From assembly GCA_024698485.1 (NCBI GenBank), contig JAILRC010000044.1, forward strand, positions 1-32,465: a stretch of DNA of 32,465 nucleotides, read 5' to 3'. Under the pieces are notes generated by a model, which saw only the letters and a list, made by a program, of their open reading frames with translations, was not told the origin of the DNA and did no database searches. Position numbers and translations under genes: made by a program. Source of the DNA: Lachnospiraceae bacterium (GTDB lineage Bacteria; Bacillota; Clostridia; Lachnospirales; Lachnospiraceae). Below, piece by piece: positions 24,008 through 32,465 of the stretch. How positions within the stretch are numbered: position 1 is the stretch's first letter; every line of letters begins with the position of its first letter.

Positions 24008-26197
24008 ATGAGATATATTAAAAAAATAGTAATTTGCCTGTTGATCGCGGTGTTGACCTTATCTTCCACAGGTACATATGTTGCCATGGCAGCCGGCGGA
24101 AGCGCTGATAACTACGTTACAGCAGATAACTTTAACAGACAGCCTGTACCGGATTGCTATATTGTTTCTGAAACCATTTACAACATGGGAGATTTTGAGG
24201 ATCCCAACCCCAACGTAAAGAAGAAGACATCCATCTTCAAGGGACCCAGAGACCTTTTCATCGATGACTATGACAACATCTTCGTAGTAGATACGGGAAA
24301 CAACAGGATCATAAAGTTCGATGCGGATCATAATGCTGTTGCTGTGTTTTACGGACCTGAAGGCGCAGGAGAATTTAAGAATCCTCAGGGAATCTTCGTT
24401 GACGCCGATGGCGATATGTATCTTGCAGATACAGACAATCACAGGATAGTGCATATGGATAGTCAGGGAAACCTGGTTGAGATCTTCACTAATCCCGAGA
24501 GCAATCTTTCTACAGGAGAAGTATTTTCTCCTTCAAAGCTTATTGTTAATGACACCGGTTACATCTATGTAGTACGTGGTGAGAACATCATGGCCATCGA
24601 TGGTAGCGGTACTTTCAGAGGATATTACGGACAGACCAACATCGGATTCAATCTTTCTGACGTTTTGATCAGAATGTTCGCTTCCGATCAGCAAAAACTT
24701 TTTGCGACTAAGAGACTTGCTTCTTCCTACATCAATATTGCCTACAGCAAGGATGGAAACATCTACGCTACAAGCCTTGAGAGAGAAGAGGGTGAGATCA
24801 AGAAACTCAATTCTGTAGGAACCAACTTCTACCGTAAGTATAAGACTGTGGGCAACTCTTTACAGAACCCCATTAAGGCATGGTGGAACAAGGCACTTAA
24901 GTCTGTAGTTGCCGGTCAGTCCTTCAGGTTCGGTGAATATTTCGATGACAATTACTACTACATGGAGCCTATCTTCACCGACATCTGCGTTGATGACAAC
25001 GGTATCGTTACAGTTATCGAGCAGCTGAACGGTAAGGTTTACCAGTACGATCAGAGTGGTAGGATGCTTGTTGCATTCGGTGGTCTCGGTGAAAAGAAGG
25101 GTACCTTCTCAAGAAGCAGTTCTATTGAGGTGGACAGCAAGGGCAGGATCTACATTCTGGATCAGATCAACAACAATATCCAGATTTTTGAACCTACGGA
25201 ATTCATTCAAAACATCCATGCTGCCACATCCACATATAATGACGGTGATTATCAGGCTTCCTATGATCTTTGGGTCAAGGTTCTCGCTACAGATGAGAAC
25301 TACGATCTGGCTCATATGGGAATCGCAAGAGCCCTCTACAAGCAGGGCAGATACAAGGAGGCAATGAAAGAAGCCAAGCTGGTAGGCGACAGAGACACCT
25401 ACACCATGGCTTTCGATGAGTACAAGTACGAAGTACTCAGAGCTCATTTCTTCCCCATTGTGCTTTTGGCGTTTGTGATCATCATTGCAGTGATCTTCTT
25501 GATCAAGACCTTTGCAAAGGCTGCCCACAAGGGCTATTGGTCCTTCCTCAGAGAGAAAAACAAGAAGATGAGCATAGGTGCCGGTATCATGTATTCATTC
25601 AACGTGATACTTCATCCTTTTGACGCATATGCAGGATTAAAGCACAACAGAGATAGGATCAATCCTTATGTTCCAATGATAATCCTTGTCATTGCTTACA
25701 TTGTAAGGGTTGCCTACCTCTACATCGTTCACTTCCCTCTGGCATCCATAGAGACCAAGAACATCAATCTCTGGCTTGAGCTTGTAAAACTCTGGCTCAT
25801 CCCTCTGTCATGGATACCTGCTTCTTTCATGGCAACCAGTATCTCGGGCGGTGAAAGTAAGGTGAAAGAGATCACATTTGCTTCGGTTTCTTCACTTACA
25901 CCTTATATCGTTATCACAACACCTCTTATGTTCCTTTCGAACATAATGTCCAAGTCACAGCAGTCTTGGTACGGTGTATTTGAAATGCTTGCCTATGTCG
26001 GAATGTTCCTGCTGCTCTTTGTAGCCATGATGACTTTGAACAATTATACTTTTGGTAAGACCATTGCAATGATGCTCATGTCGGCATTCCTTATGGCGGT
26101 AATGTGGCTGGTAATGCTTCTCTGCTATGTATTGACGGGAAGAATGATCCAGTTCGTGATTTCACTTTTTGAAGAATTCAGACTCAATTTCCTGTAA
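24008..26197 (+). CDS. NHL-repeat, TPR and YIP1-family membrane protein
   Basis: A 729-residue protein of unusual architecture. A signal-like N terminus (about 1-29, ending MAMAAG) is followed by an extracytoplasmic NHL beta-propeller (about 70-395); its blades repeat the pattern GPRDLFIDDYDNIFVVDTGNNRIIKF and NPQGIFVDADGDMYLADTDNHRIVHM. Two TPR-like helical pairs follow (about 402-465), then a transmembrane helix (about 479-500). The C terminus is a YIP1-like domain with about five membrane helices (about 550-720). GGGAGG precedes ATG 24008. It lies between the two permease pairs. Such proteins are found beside Lpl-type transporters; a function as scaffold or sensor of the bound glycan is inference. 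Confidence 0.83.
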   Translation: MRYIKKIVICLLIAVLTLSSTGTYVAMAAGGSADNYVTADNFNRQPVPDCYIVSETIYNMGDFEDPNPNVKKKTSIFKGPRDLFIDDYDNIFVVDTGNNRIIKFDADHNAVAVFYGPEGAGEFKNPQGIFVDADGDMYLADTDNHRIVHMDSQGNLVEIFTNPESNLSTGEVFSPSKLIVNDTGYIYVVRGENIMAIDGSGTFRGYYGQTNIGFNLSDVLIRMFASDQQKLFATKRLASSYINIAYSKDGNIYATSLEREEGEIKKLNSVGTNFYRKYKTVGNSLQNPIKAWWNKALKSVVAGQSFRFGEYFDDNYYYMEPIFTDICVDDNGIVTVIEQLNGKVYQYDQSGRMLVAFGGLGEKKGTFSRSSSIEVDSKGRIYILDQINNNIQIFEPTEFIQNIHAATSTYNDGDYQASYDLWVKVLATDENYDLAHMGIARALYKQGRYKEAMKEAKLVGDRDTYTMAFDEYKYEVLRAHFFPIVLLAFVIIIAVIFLIKTFAKAAHKGYWSFLREKNKKMSIGAGIMYSFNVILHPFDAYAGLKHNRDRINPYVPMIILVIAYIVRVAYLYIVHFPLASIETKNINLWLELVKLWLIPLSWIPASFMATSISGGESKVKEITFASVSSLTPYIVITTPLMFLSNIMSKSQQSWYGVFEMLAYVGMFLLLFVAMMTLNNYTFGKTIAMMLMSAFLMAVMWLVMLLCYVLTGRMIQFVISLFEEFRLNFL

Positions 26198-26227
26198 AGA
26201 CCGGGATTGAAAGGAGAAAAAAGCTTT

Positions 26228-28672
26228 ATGTCAAAGCGATTTTTTAAGAATAGCGGAGAGAGCGATCCTGCTTCCTCCAAAAACCTTCCCGGTAAGCTGG
26301 CAGGATGGTTCAAGGACCTGCCGGGAAGATTAAGCGGTTGGTGGCAATTTGAAAAGAAACTGTTGAAGAGAAATTTCAAAAATTTTCCTTCGGATTTTAA
26401 GAACTGGGCAAAAAGCAAGATCGGAACCATAATCGTTCTTGCATTTGTGGCTATCATGGTCATTGCCGGTACTTTGAGTATTAAGAAAGCAAGAGAGAAT
26501 GCCATTACTTATACCGATGAGTATGAAGCTCCCGAAAAAACGGCAGATCTTCTTTCGGACGGAGAGTACAAGAGTGTTGCCAAGACCGACAAACTTGAAC
26601 TTTTCTTCTGCGCAGAGAAAGGTACCATTCAGGTACTTAACCGTGAAAGCGGTCATCTTTGGGAAGCTGTTCCCAATGCTGATGTTTGTGCGGCCAACGG
26701 TCTTGCCATGAAAAAAGTTGCCGAGAAGAGAACACAGTCTGCTCTGGTCATTTCCTATTGTGACTTGAAAAAGAAGAACGCAGAGCAGGTAACACTTTAC
26801 AGTGCTACGGATTGCGGCTATCTGGACTACAAGACCATTGAAAACGGCGTTTCAGTTACCTATGGATTCCTGAAGCCCGGCATCTACGTTACCGTAGAGT
26901 ACACCCTTTCAGGAGATGATCTTAAGGTCAGGATCCCTTGGGAAGACATCAGGGAAGATTGGAAGTACGCACTTAAGAACTTCGAGATCCTTCCTTACTT
27001 CGGATCTTGTGGAAACACTGAAGGCGGCTATCTTTTCTATCCCGACGGAAGTGGTGCTGTTACGGCATTTGACAACGTGGGAGAGAGAAGTTCCAACGTT
27101 AAGACTGCAACCTACTTCACTTATACAAACAGAAAAGTAACATTTGATAATATTGCTGATGACAGCATGGACAGATACACAGCTGTTCTTCCTGTTTTAG
27201 GTATCAAGGACGGAAATGATGCACTCTTTGCTTACGCAACAGAGGGCGAAGAGTATGCGTGCGTTAAGGTGTCACCTTATGGCTGCCTGAATCTGAACCT
27301 CAACCGTATCGGTTTTGACTTTGCAGTAAGAAATGTGTTCGATGCAAGCCTTTACAACATGACTGCCGGTGAAAACACAATGGCTACCGGTGGTTCCATT
27401 CAGCGAGTAGATAAAGAAAAACTCAAGCAGGACAAGGTTGTGACCTATTCCTTCCTTAGCGGCGATGATGCAAACTATTCCGGAATGGCAAAAACCTACA
27501 GGAATTATCTTGCAAAGAATGATCTTATCAAAGATAACATCAAGGATGATGACAATTATTCCCTTGCTCTGAAGATCCTCATGGGTACCACAAAGAGCGG
27601 AGTTGTCTTTGACGAATACATTGCCATGACAACCTTCGGACAGGTAAAGGATATCCTTGAAGAACTGTCTGACATGGGCATTGTTGATGAAAAGCTGATT
27701 CTCACCGATTGGGCAAAGAACAGTTCCGATTTCAATTACTGGGGACCTGCATGGAGACTGGGCGGAACGAGCGGCTTAAAGTCTATCAGTGAATATGCTG
27801 ACTCCGTAAAAGGACTTGATGTTTTCCTTGAGACTGACTTTGTACAGTGCAATTCCTCAACAAAAGGCATTGACGAGGACGAGGATGTGGTTTATGACGG
27901 ACTGGGTATCGAAGTGGCGGAATCCTATATGGATGGTTCCATCTACTACCTGACCAATCCTCTTGCTATCCTTAAGAGAAACGACAAGTTTCTCGGCAAA
28001 CTTAAGAAATACGACGGTGTGGGCATTGCATATGAGGATATGGGAAGATATGCATATCCTGATTACAATGAAAAACATCCCTACACCAAGGTCGAAACGG
28101 TTCGGGAATTCAGAAATGTATTTGCCAATACGGAAAAGGCAGGAAAGGGTATAGCTGTTAACGGGGCAAACCGGTATGTTTACTCCTATGCAGATTACCT
28201 TTACAACTTAAGTGAAGAGAGCTACGGCCTTTCCATTACGGATCACTCCGTTCCCTTCGTACAGATGGTGATTTCCGGTTATATTCCTTATGCAACATCC
28301 GGAGCGGGAAACCTTTCTTACGATCTTCCTACCCAGAAGCTGAAATGGATCGAGTATGGTTCACTTCCTTACTTCTATGTAACATATGAGTCTGCGCTTA
28401 AGCTCCGCGAGACCTCCAATGATACGCTTTTCAGTTCCACATGGGATGACTGGAAATCTATCATTCGGGATACATACAACGAGTTCAAGGAGAATTTCTC
28501 CTGTGTATACGGCAAACAGATGACCGAACACAAGATCCTTGGCGATTCTGTATCAAAGGTTACTTACGAAAATGGCGTTGTCATTTATGTAAACTATGAT
28601 GAGAAAGAAACTACCGCAGAAGGAATAACGATTCCCGGAAAGGGATATGTGGTTACCGGAGGCACCAGATAA
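26228..28672 (+). CDS. Membrane-anchored DUF5696 protein, possible glycosidase-like enzyme
   Basis: An 814-residue DUF5696 protein. A short basic N-terminal segment with two LPGxLxGW motifs precedes one transmembrane helix (about 65-86), placing the large C-terminal part outside. Residues about 100-430 are beta-rich. From about 443 a TIM-barrel-like region follows (LALKILMGTTKSG, KLILTDWAKNSSDFNYWGPAWRLGG, LDVFLETDFVQ, GVGIAYEDMGRY, VFANTEKAGKGIAVNGAN). Some acidic residues on strand ends resemble glycosidases, but no catalytic pair is proven. AAGGAG lies 11 bases before ATG 26228; the frame is open to TTG 26207, which has no ribosome site. Its stop overlaps the next start by one base (TAATG). 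Confidence 0.78.
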   Translation: MSKRFFKNSGESDPASSKNLPGKLAGWFKDLPGRLSGWWQFEKKLLKRNFKNFPSDFKNWAKSKIGTIIVLAFVAIMVIAGTLSIKKARENAITYTDEYEAPEKTADLLSDGEYKSVAKTDKLELFFCAEKGTIQVLNRESGHLWEAVPNADVCAANGLAMKKVAEKRTQSALVISYCDLKKKNAEQVTLYSATDCGYLDYKTIENGVSVTYGFLKPGIYVTVEYTLSGDDLKVRIPWEDIREDWKYALKNFEILPYFGSCGNTEGGYLFYPDGSGAVTAFDNVGERSSNVKTATYFTYTNRKVTFDNIADDSMDRYTAVLPVLGIKDGNDALFAYATEGEEYACVKVSPYGCLNLNLNRIGFDFAVRNVFDASLYNMTAGENTMATGGSIQRVDKEKLKQDKVVTYSFLSGDDANYSGMAKTYRNYLAKNDLIKDNIKDDDNYSLALKILMGTTKSGVVFDEYIAMTTFGQVKDILEELSDMGIVDEKLILTDWAKNSSDFNYWGPAWRLGGTSGLKSISEYADSVKGLDVFLETDFVQCNSSTKGIDEDEDVVYDGLGIEVAESYMDGSIYYLTNPLAILKRNDKFLGKLKKYDGVGIAYEDMGRYAYPDYNEKHPYTKVETVREFRNVFANTEKAGKGIAVNGANRYVYSYADYLYNLSEESYGLSITDHSVPFVQMVISGYIPYATSGAGNLSYDLPTQKLKWIEYGSLPYFYVTYESALKLRETSNDTLFSSTWDDWKSIIRDTYNEFKENFSCVYGKQMTEHKILGDSVSKVTYENGVVIYVNYDEKETTAEGITIPGKGYVVTGGTR

Positions 28673-29625
28673 TGGAAAAAAAGAAAAAAAATAAATTAAC
28701 ATTGGAAAGAAGAAATCAGCTGAAGGGCTTGGTTTTTGTACTTCCTTTCATCATCGGAGTGCTTCTCTTTTTCCTCTATCCGATACTTTTCTCCTTAAGG
28801 ATCAGTATCGCTTCGGGCATCAAAGTTGTAGGCATGAAGCTTTCGGGTTGGACCTTTGAGCAGTATAAGCGAGCATTCGTAGTAGACACCAGTTTCCTTC
28901 CCGAATTCAAGGATACGGTCATCTTTACTTTGACAAGATTCCCGTTGACCATCATTCTTTCCCTGATCATTGCCATCCTTCTCAACAAGGATATCAAGGG
29001 AAGAGGATTGTTCAGGGTGATCTTCTTCATACCATTCCTTTTAGGAAGCGGTGAAGTTATGCAGCAGATTGTCAATCAGGGCGTTGCGAGAGCAGTACTT
29101 AATGTTCAGGACGGAAGGATCATTCCTTACAATGTACTGATGTACTTCGGTAACAGCGTTATGAATACGGTTCAGGGTGTGTTCGGATCCCTGGTTACCA
29201 TTCTTTGGGGAAGCGGAGTGCAGATACTTCTTTTCCTGGCGGGCCTTCAGAGCATTTCACCTTCGCTCTATGAGGCAGCAAAGATCGACGGAGCAACAGA
29301 ATGGGAGATATTCTGGAAAGTTACGATCCCCATGATCTCACCCATGATGCTCTTGAACATCGTTTATACACTTGTTGATTCCTTTACAAGTGTGGACAAC
29401 AAACTGTTGACCTACATCAGAAGCTACGGCTTCACAAACATGGAATTCTCCTATGCCGCAGCAATGAGCTGGCTCTATTTCCTGTTTATTGCACTGGTTG
29501 TTGCCATAGTTTTCGGAATCATGAAGAAATACATGCATACTAATGAGATCGAGGAGGTAAGAAAGCGTGAGCGCAAGCACAGAGTCTTTACAATCGAAAA
29601 AGCGCCTAGAAGGACTTTTGAGTAA
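28672..29625 (+). CDS. Sugar ABC transporter permease 2A (UgpA/LplB type)
   Basis: A 317-residue permease with about six membrane segments; the first (about 17-38) follows a Lys-rich start. The EAA loop is EAAKIDGATEWEIFWKVTIP near residue 201. It starts in the stop of the DUF5696 gene (TAATG), so it is coupled to it. Its tail is long and basic (RKRERKHRVFTIEK) and overlaps the next gene's start by 59 bases. Confidence 0.9.
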   Translation: MEKKKKNKLTLERRNQLKGLVFVLPFIIGVLLFFLYPILFSLRISIASGIKVVGMKLSGWTFEQYKRAFVVDTSFLPEFKDTVIFTLTRFPLTIILSLIIAILLNKDIKGRGLFRVIFFIPFLLGSGEVMQQIVNQGVARAVLNVQDGRIIPYNVLMYFGNSVMNTVQGVFGSLVTILWGSGVQILLFLAGLQSISPSLYEAAKIDGATEWEIFWKVTIPMISPMMLLNIVYTLVDSFTSVDNKLLTYIRSYGFTNMEFSYAAAMSWLYFLFIALVVAIVFGIMKKYMHTNEIEEVRKRERKHRVFTIEKAPRRTFE

Positions 29626-30595
29626 TCTTGCCTTAAGATGGAGACTTTTTAAGAGAAAGTACTCCACCTACTCGGGACTCAAACAGCTCTTTATAAGGAT
29701 AGTGATGTACCTTCTGGTCATCGGACTGGCATTCGTGTTCATCTATCCTTTCCTGTACATGATCGTGAACTCGGTAATGTCAAATGCGGACCTCAACAGC
29801 AGGTCGGTAAACTGGTTGCCTACAGAGTTCAAATTCGAGAACTATTCATTGGCTTTGGATCTCCTTAACGGAAAGAAGTTTGCCATTAACTCCGCAAAGG
29901 TCACCATCATTGCCACCATCGGACATGTTATTGCGTGCTCCTTCATAGGATACGGCTTTGCAAGATATAATTTTCCCGGTAAAAAAATTCTCTTTGCCCT
30001 TGTTATCCTTGCATTTATCGTTCCCACACAGACGCTTATCATTCCGTCCTACCTGACTTACTCGAACATATCATTTAACGGAAAGAATTGCCTTGATTCT
30101 TATATTCCGTTACTTGTTCCTTCCTTCTTTGGATTTGGCTTGAGAGGAGCTCTTTACATCTTCCTCTTCAGACAGTTCTACCTGACTGTTCCCAAGAGTC
30201 TTGAGGAAGCGGCAAGGATCGACGGATGCGGTTTCATGAAGACCTATTGGAAGATAGTTTTTCCTCTTGCCAAGGCAACATTGGTAGTTGCGATCGTTCT
30301 TTCGGTTGTTTGGCATTGGAACGATTCCTATGAACCGAGTATTTATGTAAAATCCACTGCCAAATCGTTCCTGCCTCCCAGACTGAAGGAGATCATAGCG
30401 GTTGCCAATGCGCTTCCCGATGCACAGGAAGAGAGAATGAGACAGCTTGGTCTTGAAGGCGGTGAAGATACCCTTAACGATGCTGTTGTTATGGCAGGAG
30501 CTACCGTTATCAGTGCACCGATACTTCTGTTCTTTGCATTTGCCCAGAGCCAGTTCATGCAGGGCATCGAAAGATCCGGTATTACCGGAGAGTAA
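29567..30595 (+). CDS. Carbohydrate ABC transporter permease 2B (MalG/LplC type)
   Basis: A 342-residue permease with a GTG start at 29567, nine bases after AGGAGG and inside the upstream gene. It has about six membrane segments and the EAA motif EAARIDGCGFMKTYWKIVFP near residue 214. Between the last two membrane segments it has a longer loop (PPRLKEIIAVANALPDAQEERMRQLGLEGGEDTLND) than MalG usually shows. It ends the main transporter run before a 245-bp structured spacer. Confidence 0.9.
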   Translation: MSASTESLQSKKRLEGLLSNLALRWRLFKRKYSTYSGLKQLFIRIVMYLLVIGLAFVFIYPFLYMIVNSVMSNADLNSRSVNWLPTEFKFENYSLALDLLNGKKFAINSAKVTIIATIGHVIACSFIGYGFARYNFPGKKILFALVILAFIVPTQTLIIPSYLTYSNISFNGKNCLDSYIPLLVPSFFGFGLRGALYIFLFRQFYLTVPKSLEEAARIDGCGFMKTYWKIVFPLAKATLVVAIVLSVVWHWNDSYEPSIYVKSTAKSFLPPRLKEIIAVANALPDAQEERMRQLGLEGGEDTLNDAVVMAGATVISAPILLFFAFAQSQFMQGIERSGITGE

Positions 30596-30598
30596 GTT

Positions 30599-30652
30599 TG
30601 TATCAGCTGGCAATCGTTTGTGCTTGCACAATAACGGTTGCCAACTGATACA
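30599..30652 (+). ncRNA. 54-base structured element, hairpin 1
   Basis: TGTATCAG (30599-30606) pairs with CTGATACA (30645-30652). A C-A mismatch follows, then TGGCAA with TTGCCA, and inside them TTGTGC-TT-GCACAA closes the loop. No T-run follows, so it is not a normal terminator. It may hold the 3' end of the permease mRNA or separate its level from the downstream binding-protein mRNA. Confidence 0.5.
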
Positions 30653-30657
30653 ACAGA

Positions 30658-30713
30658 GAGCGTGAGCAATTAGCGATTTTTGCTTGCAAAAATCAGCGGT
30701 TTGCGAAACGCTC
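30658..30713 (+). ncRNA. 56-base structured element, hairpin 2
   Basis: GAGCGT (30658-30663) pairs with ACGCTC (30708-30713), and GATTTTTGC-TT-GCAAAAATC (30675-30694) is a perfect 9-bp inner hairpin. A short CGCTC-G-GAGCG dyad (30709-30719) follows. Confidence 0.5.
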
Positions 30714-30760
30714 GGAGCGATGCGGGAGTCGCGTTGGCGACGAAGCAGCGCGTACTCTCC
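30714..30760 (+). repeat. GC-rich dyad segment of the spacer (element 3)
   Basis: GTCGC-GTTG-GCGAC (30728-30741) is a perfect 5-bp hairpin inside a GGGAGT...ACTCTCC pairing (30724-30760). The GC-rich character contrasts with the AT-rich bases that follow and looks like an interspersed intergenic repeat. Confidence 0.45.
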
Positions 30761-30777
30761 GAAAGTGTATATCTACA

Positions 30778-30808
30778 TTGATAGTAGCGCATAGTGCGTT
30801 ATTATAAA
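30778..30808 (+). promoter_or_regulatory. Weak candidate promoter for the lipoprotein gene
   Basis: TTGATA (30778-30783) and TATAAA (30803-30808) are spaced by 19 bases, longer than ideal. Confidence 0.3.
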
Positions 30809-30809
30809 T

Positions 30810-30827
30810 ATTCAATCATAATTGAAT
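30810..30827 (+). repeat. Small hairpin immediately before the ribosome site
   Basis: ATTCAAT-CATA-ATTGAAT is a 7-bp perfect stem directly upstream of the GGAGG site, so it could affect translation or mRNA 5' stability. Confidence 0.45.
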
Positions 30828-30840
30828 GGAGGAAAGAATT

Positions 30841-32465
30841 ATGAAGAAACTCAACAAAGTTCTTGCTACCGTTCTTGCTGCTTCTATGGTTATCAGCCTT
30901 GCAGCTTGCGGCGACAAGAAGCCTGCTGCTGACAATGGTCAGACAGCACAGAACACACCTGCAGCTTCCGGCAACAAGACGGAAACTAAGGCTACTTCTA
31001 CACCCACACCTACACCTACACTTGCTCCCCTTAAGATCAGTGTACTTTTACCTTCTGATGATGAACATACAGAAGAGAACAAGTTCTATGATCAGATGGT
31101 AGCTGAGATCAACAAGTATACCAACATGGATATTACTTGGAAGTGGGCTGACACAACCACCTATTATACAGATGAGAACCTTGGCTTAAAGCTTGCTACA
31201 GGTGACGTTGAAGATGTATTGGTAGTTGGTAACAACGCAGCATTCTATCAGGCAGCTGAAGAAGGTCTCTTCTGGGATCTTGCTCCTTACCTTGATGACT
31301 ATGACAACCTTGCAACAATCCCTGAAGCATATCGTGCAGCTGCTTCCAAGAACGGTAAGCTCTATGGACTTCCTCGTGGACGTGAGATCGGACGTAACGG
31401 TATGGGATATCGTCTTGACTGGTTAGAGAACCTTGGTCTTGAAGAGCCCACAAACTGGGAAGCTTATCATGAGATGCTTTATCAGTTCACATACGGCGAT
31501 CCCGATGGAAACGGTATTGATGATACAGTAGGTCTCGGTATCGACTCCTGGCCAGGCGTATGGGACATCATGCTTCCTTGGTTCGGCGTTCCCAACATCT
31601 GGGGAATTGATTCAAATGGTAACCTTATCAACAGATACATGACAGAAGAGTACAAGAGTGCTCTTAAGAAGATCAGACAGCTCTATGAAGAAGGTCTCAT
31701 CAACAACGGTTCAAACGGTATCGCTGATTTCAGAGATCTTGGCGGAGGTTCGGCACAGAAGTCTCTTCTCAGAACACAGCAGGCAGGTTCCGGCGTACAG
31801 GTTGTAGATGATCAGAGAAAGGTTCAGGAGTACTTCCAGAAAGAAGGTCTTACAACAGAAGATAAGATCATGTACACAGTTCGCGGTTATGTAGATTGCG
31901 GTTACGGCGCATGCGTTCAGCCTTACATCGGTATCTCCAATATGATCGCCGTTTCTAAGGTTAACATCAAGACAGAAGCTCAGCTTCGTCAGGTTCTTCA
32001 GTTCCTGAACGATATCAATGATGGTGAGATGCTTCTCCTCATCGACAGCGGTCTCCGCGGTGTTACATGGGATCTCGATGAAAATGGTTATGTAAAACTC
32101 TACACAGGCGATGAAGCAACAGAAAAGCTTGAGGGACTTTCCGGTACATACAGAAATGGATTTAACCAGATTCCCGTATACTTCACAGCAGATGCTAATC
32201 CCAGACCTTATGTAGTTGCTCCCGCAACATCAGCTATCAAGGTTCTTGAGCAGGAAGTATATGCAGACAACAGATTACACCTTGTTCCTAACTATGGTCT
32301 CTCTTATGAGTCCTCAACTCCTTCAGCTTCCAATGCTGATACCTTCACCAATCTTGGCAAGATCATGTCTGACGCTCAGCAGGCTTACATTGTAGGCGAG
32401 ATCGATGACGCAGGTCTTGAAGCTGCTATCAACCAGTGGGCAAAGGCAGGCGGAACTCAGCTTAC
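30841..32465 (+). CDS. Lipoprotein extracellular solute-binding protein (LplA type), 3' partial
   Basis: A frame open from ATG 30841 to the window end (541 codons seen, no stop). The N terminus is a lipoprotein signal with lipobox SLAAC (Cys23), followed by a Thr/Pro-rich linker (TSTPTPTPTLAP). The body is a large solute-binding domain: GLKLATGDVEDVLVVGNN, KLYGLPRGREIGRNGMGYRLDWLENLGLEEP. A calcium-loop-like DPDGNGIDD near residues 220-228 is common in LplA-type binding proteins. It should deliver an oligosaccharide to permeases 2A/2B. GGAGG is at 30828-30832. The sequence shown is nearly complete for the family (about 550-580 residues). Confidence 0.9.
   Translation, partial: MKKLNKVLATVLAASMVISLAACGDKKPAADNGQTAQNTPAASGNKTETKATSTPTPTPTLAPLKISVLLPSDDEHTEENKFYDQMVAEINKYTNMDITWKWADTTTYYTDENLGLKLATGDVEDVLVVGNNAAFYQAAEEGLFWDLAPYLDDYDNLATIPEAYRAAASKNGKLYGLPRGREIGRNGMGYRLDWLENLGLEEPTNWEAYHEMLYQFTYGDPDGNGIDDTVGLGIDSWPGVWDIMLPWFGVPNIWGIDSNGNLINRYMTEEYKSALKKIRQLYEEGLINNGSNGIADFRDLGGGSAQKSLLRTQQAGSGVQVVDDQRKVQEYFQKEGLTTEDKIMYTVRGYVDCGYGACVQPYIGISNMIAVSKVNIKTEAQLRQVLQFLNDINDGEMLLLIDSGLRGVTWDLDENGYVKLYTGDEATEKLEGLSGTYRNGFNQIPVYFTADANPRPYVVAPATSAIKVLEQEVYADNRLHLVPNYGLSYESSTPSASNADTFTNLGKIMSDAQQAYIVGEIDDAGLEAAINQWAKAGGTQL

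Noticed and set aside
30599-30652. Rho-independent terminator after permease 2B.
   Set aside because: The hairpin is strong but is not followed by a T-run on either side.
1-32465. CRISPR arrays, tRNA/rRNA genes, insertion sequences.
   Set aside because: I saw no regular spaced repeats, tRNA-like cloverleaf sequences, rRNA or transposase-like frames.

Overview
The window looks like a piece of a Lachnospiraceae-type (Clostridia) chromosome, perhaps from a gut or rumen fibre degrader. The evidence is moderate GC, strong AGGAGG ribosome sites, a lipoprotein sugar-binding protein, MalF/MalG-type permeases without their own ATPase, YesL (DUF624) proteins, a GH115 glycoside hydrolase and DUF5107/DUF1961/DUF5696 proteins. 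The species assignment is inference.

Layout. (1) 1-950: the 3' part of an rsgA-like GTPase gene. Its 5' end is replaced by a perfect 120-bp inverted copy of its own 3' end. (2) 1096-3147: a flavodoxin and a DUF2156-GNAT fusion protein, behind a good sigma-70-type promoter. (3) 3111-5561, minus strand: a plsC-like acyltransferase and a diacylglycerol-kinase-like lipid kinase form an operon ended by a UUCG hairpin terminator. Beyond it lie a decayed ABC ATPase pseudogene and a possible 20-residue ORF. (4) 5652-7011: tcdA and a small HAD nucleotidase. (5) 7037-14296: an operon of a DUF5107-TPR protein, GH115 alpha-glucuronidase and a DUF1961 protein, all without signal peptides. It converges with zero spacing on a minus-strand SGNH/CE12-like esterase. 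(6) 16011-17820: two tandem YesL-family membrane proteins and an FMN-binding split-barrel protein. (7) 17823-18950, minus strand: an AraC-family regulator with a TTG start. (8) 19190 to the window end: a large operon divergent from the regulator. It encodes a 980-aa secreted fusion of carbohydrate-binding-like domains to a solute-binding domain, permeases 1A and 1B, an NHL-TPR-YIP1 membrane protein, a membrane-anchored DUF5696 protein and permeases 2A and 2B. A heavily structured 245-bp spacer follows, then a lipoprotein solute-binding protein cut by the window end.

How the parts may work together (inference). Region 8 looks like a double importer for complex oligosaccharides. The DUF5696 protein may act as a surface glycosidase-like enzyme and the NHL-YIP1 protein as a scaffold or sensor. 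Uptake would be powered by a shared MsmX-type ATPase encoded elsewhere. The AraC protein probably controls it through two ~20-bp direct repeats 73 bp apart in the divergent intergenic region. One repeat overlaps the -35 of the transporter promoter and the other lies on the regulator's own promoter. Imported oligosaccharides could then be trimmed in the cytoplasm by GH115 and the esterase. The mix of a CE12-like esterase, YesL, an AraC regulator and Lpl-type transporters recalls the Bacillus subtilis yes/lpl pectin region, while GH115 points to glucuronic-acid-decorated glycans such as glucuronoxylan.
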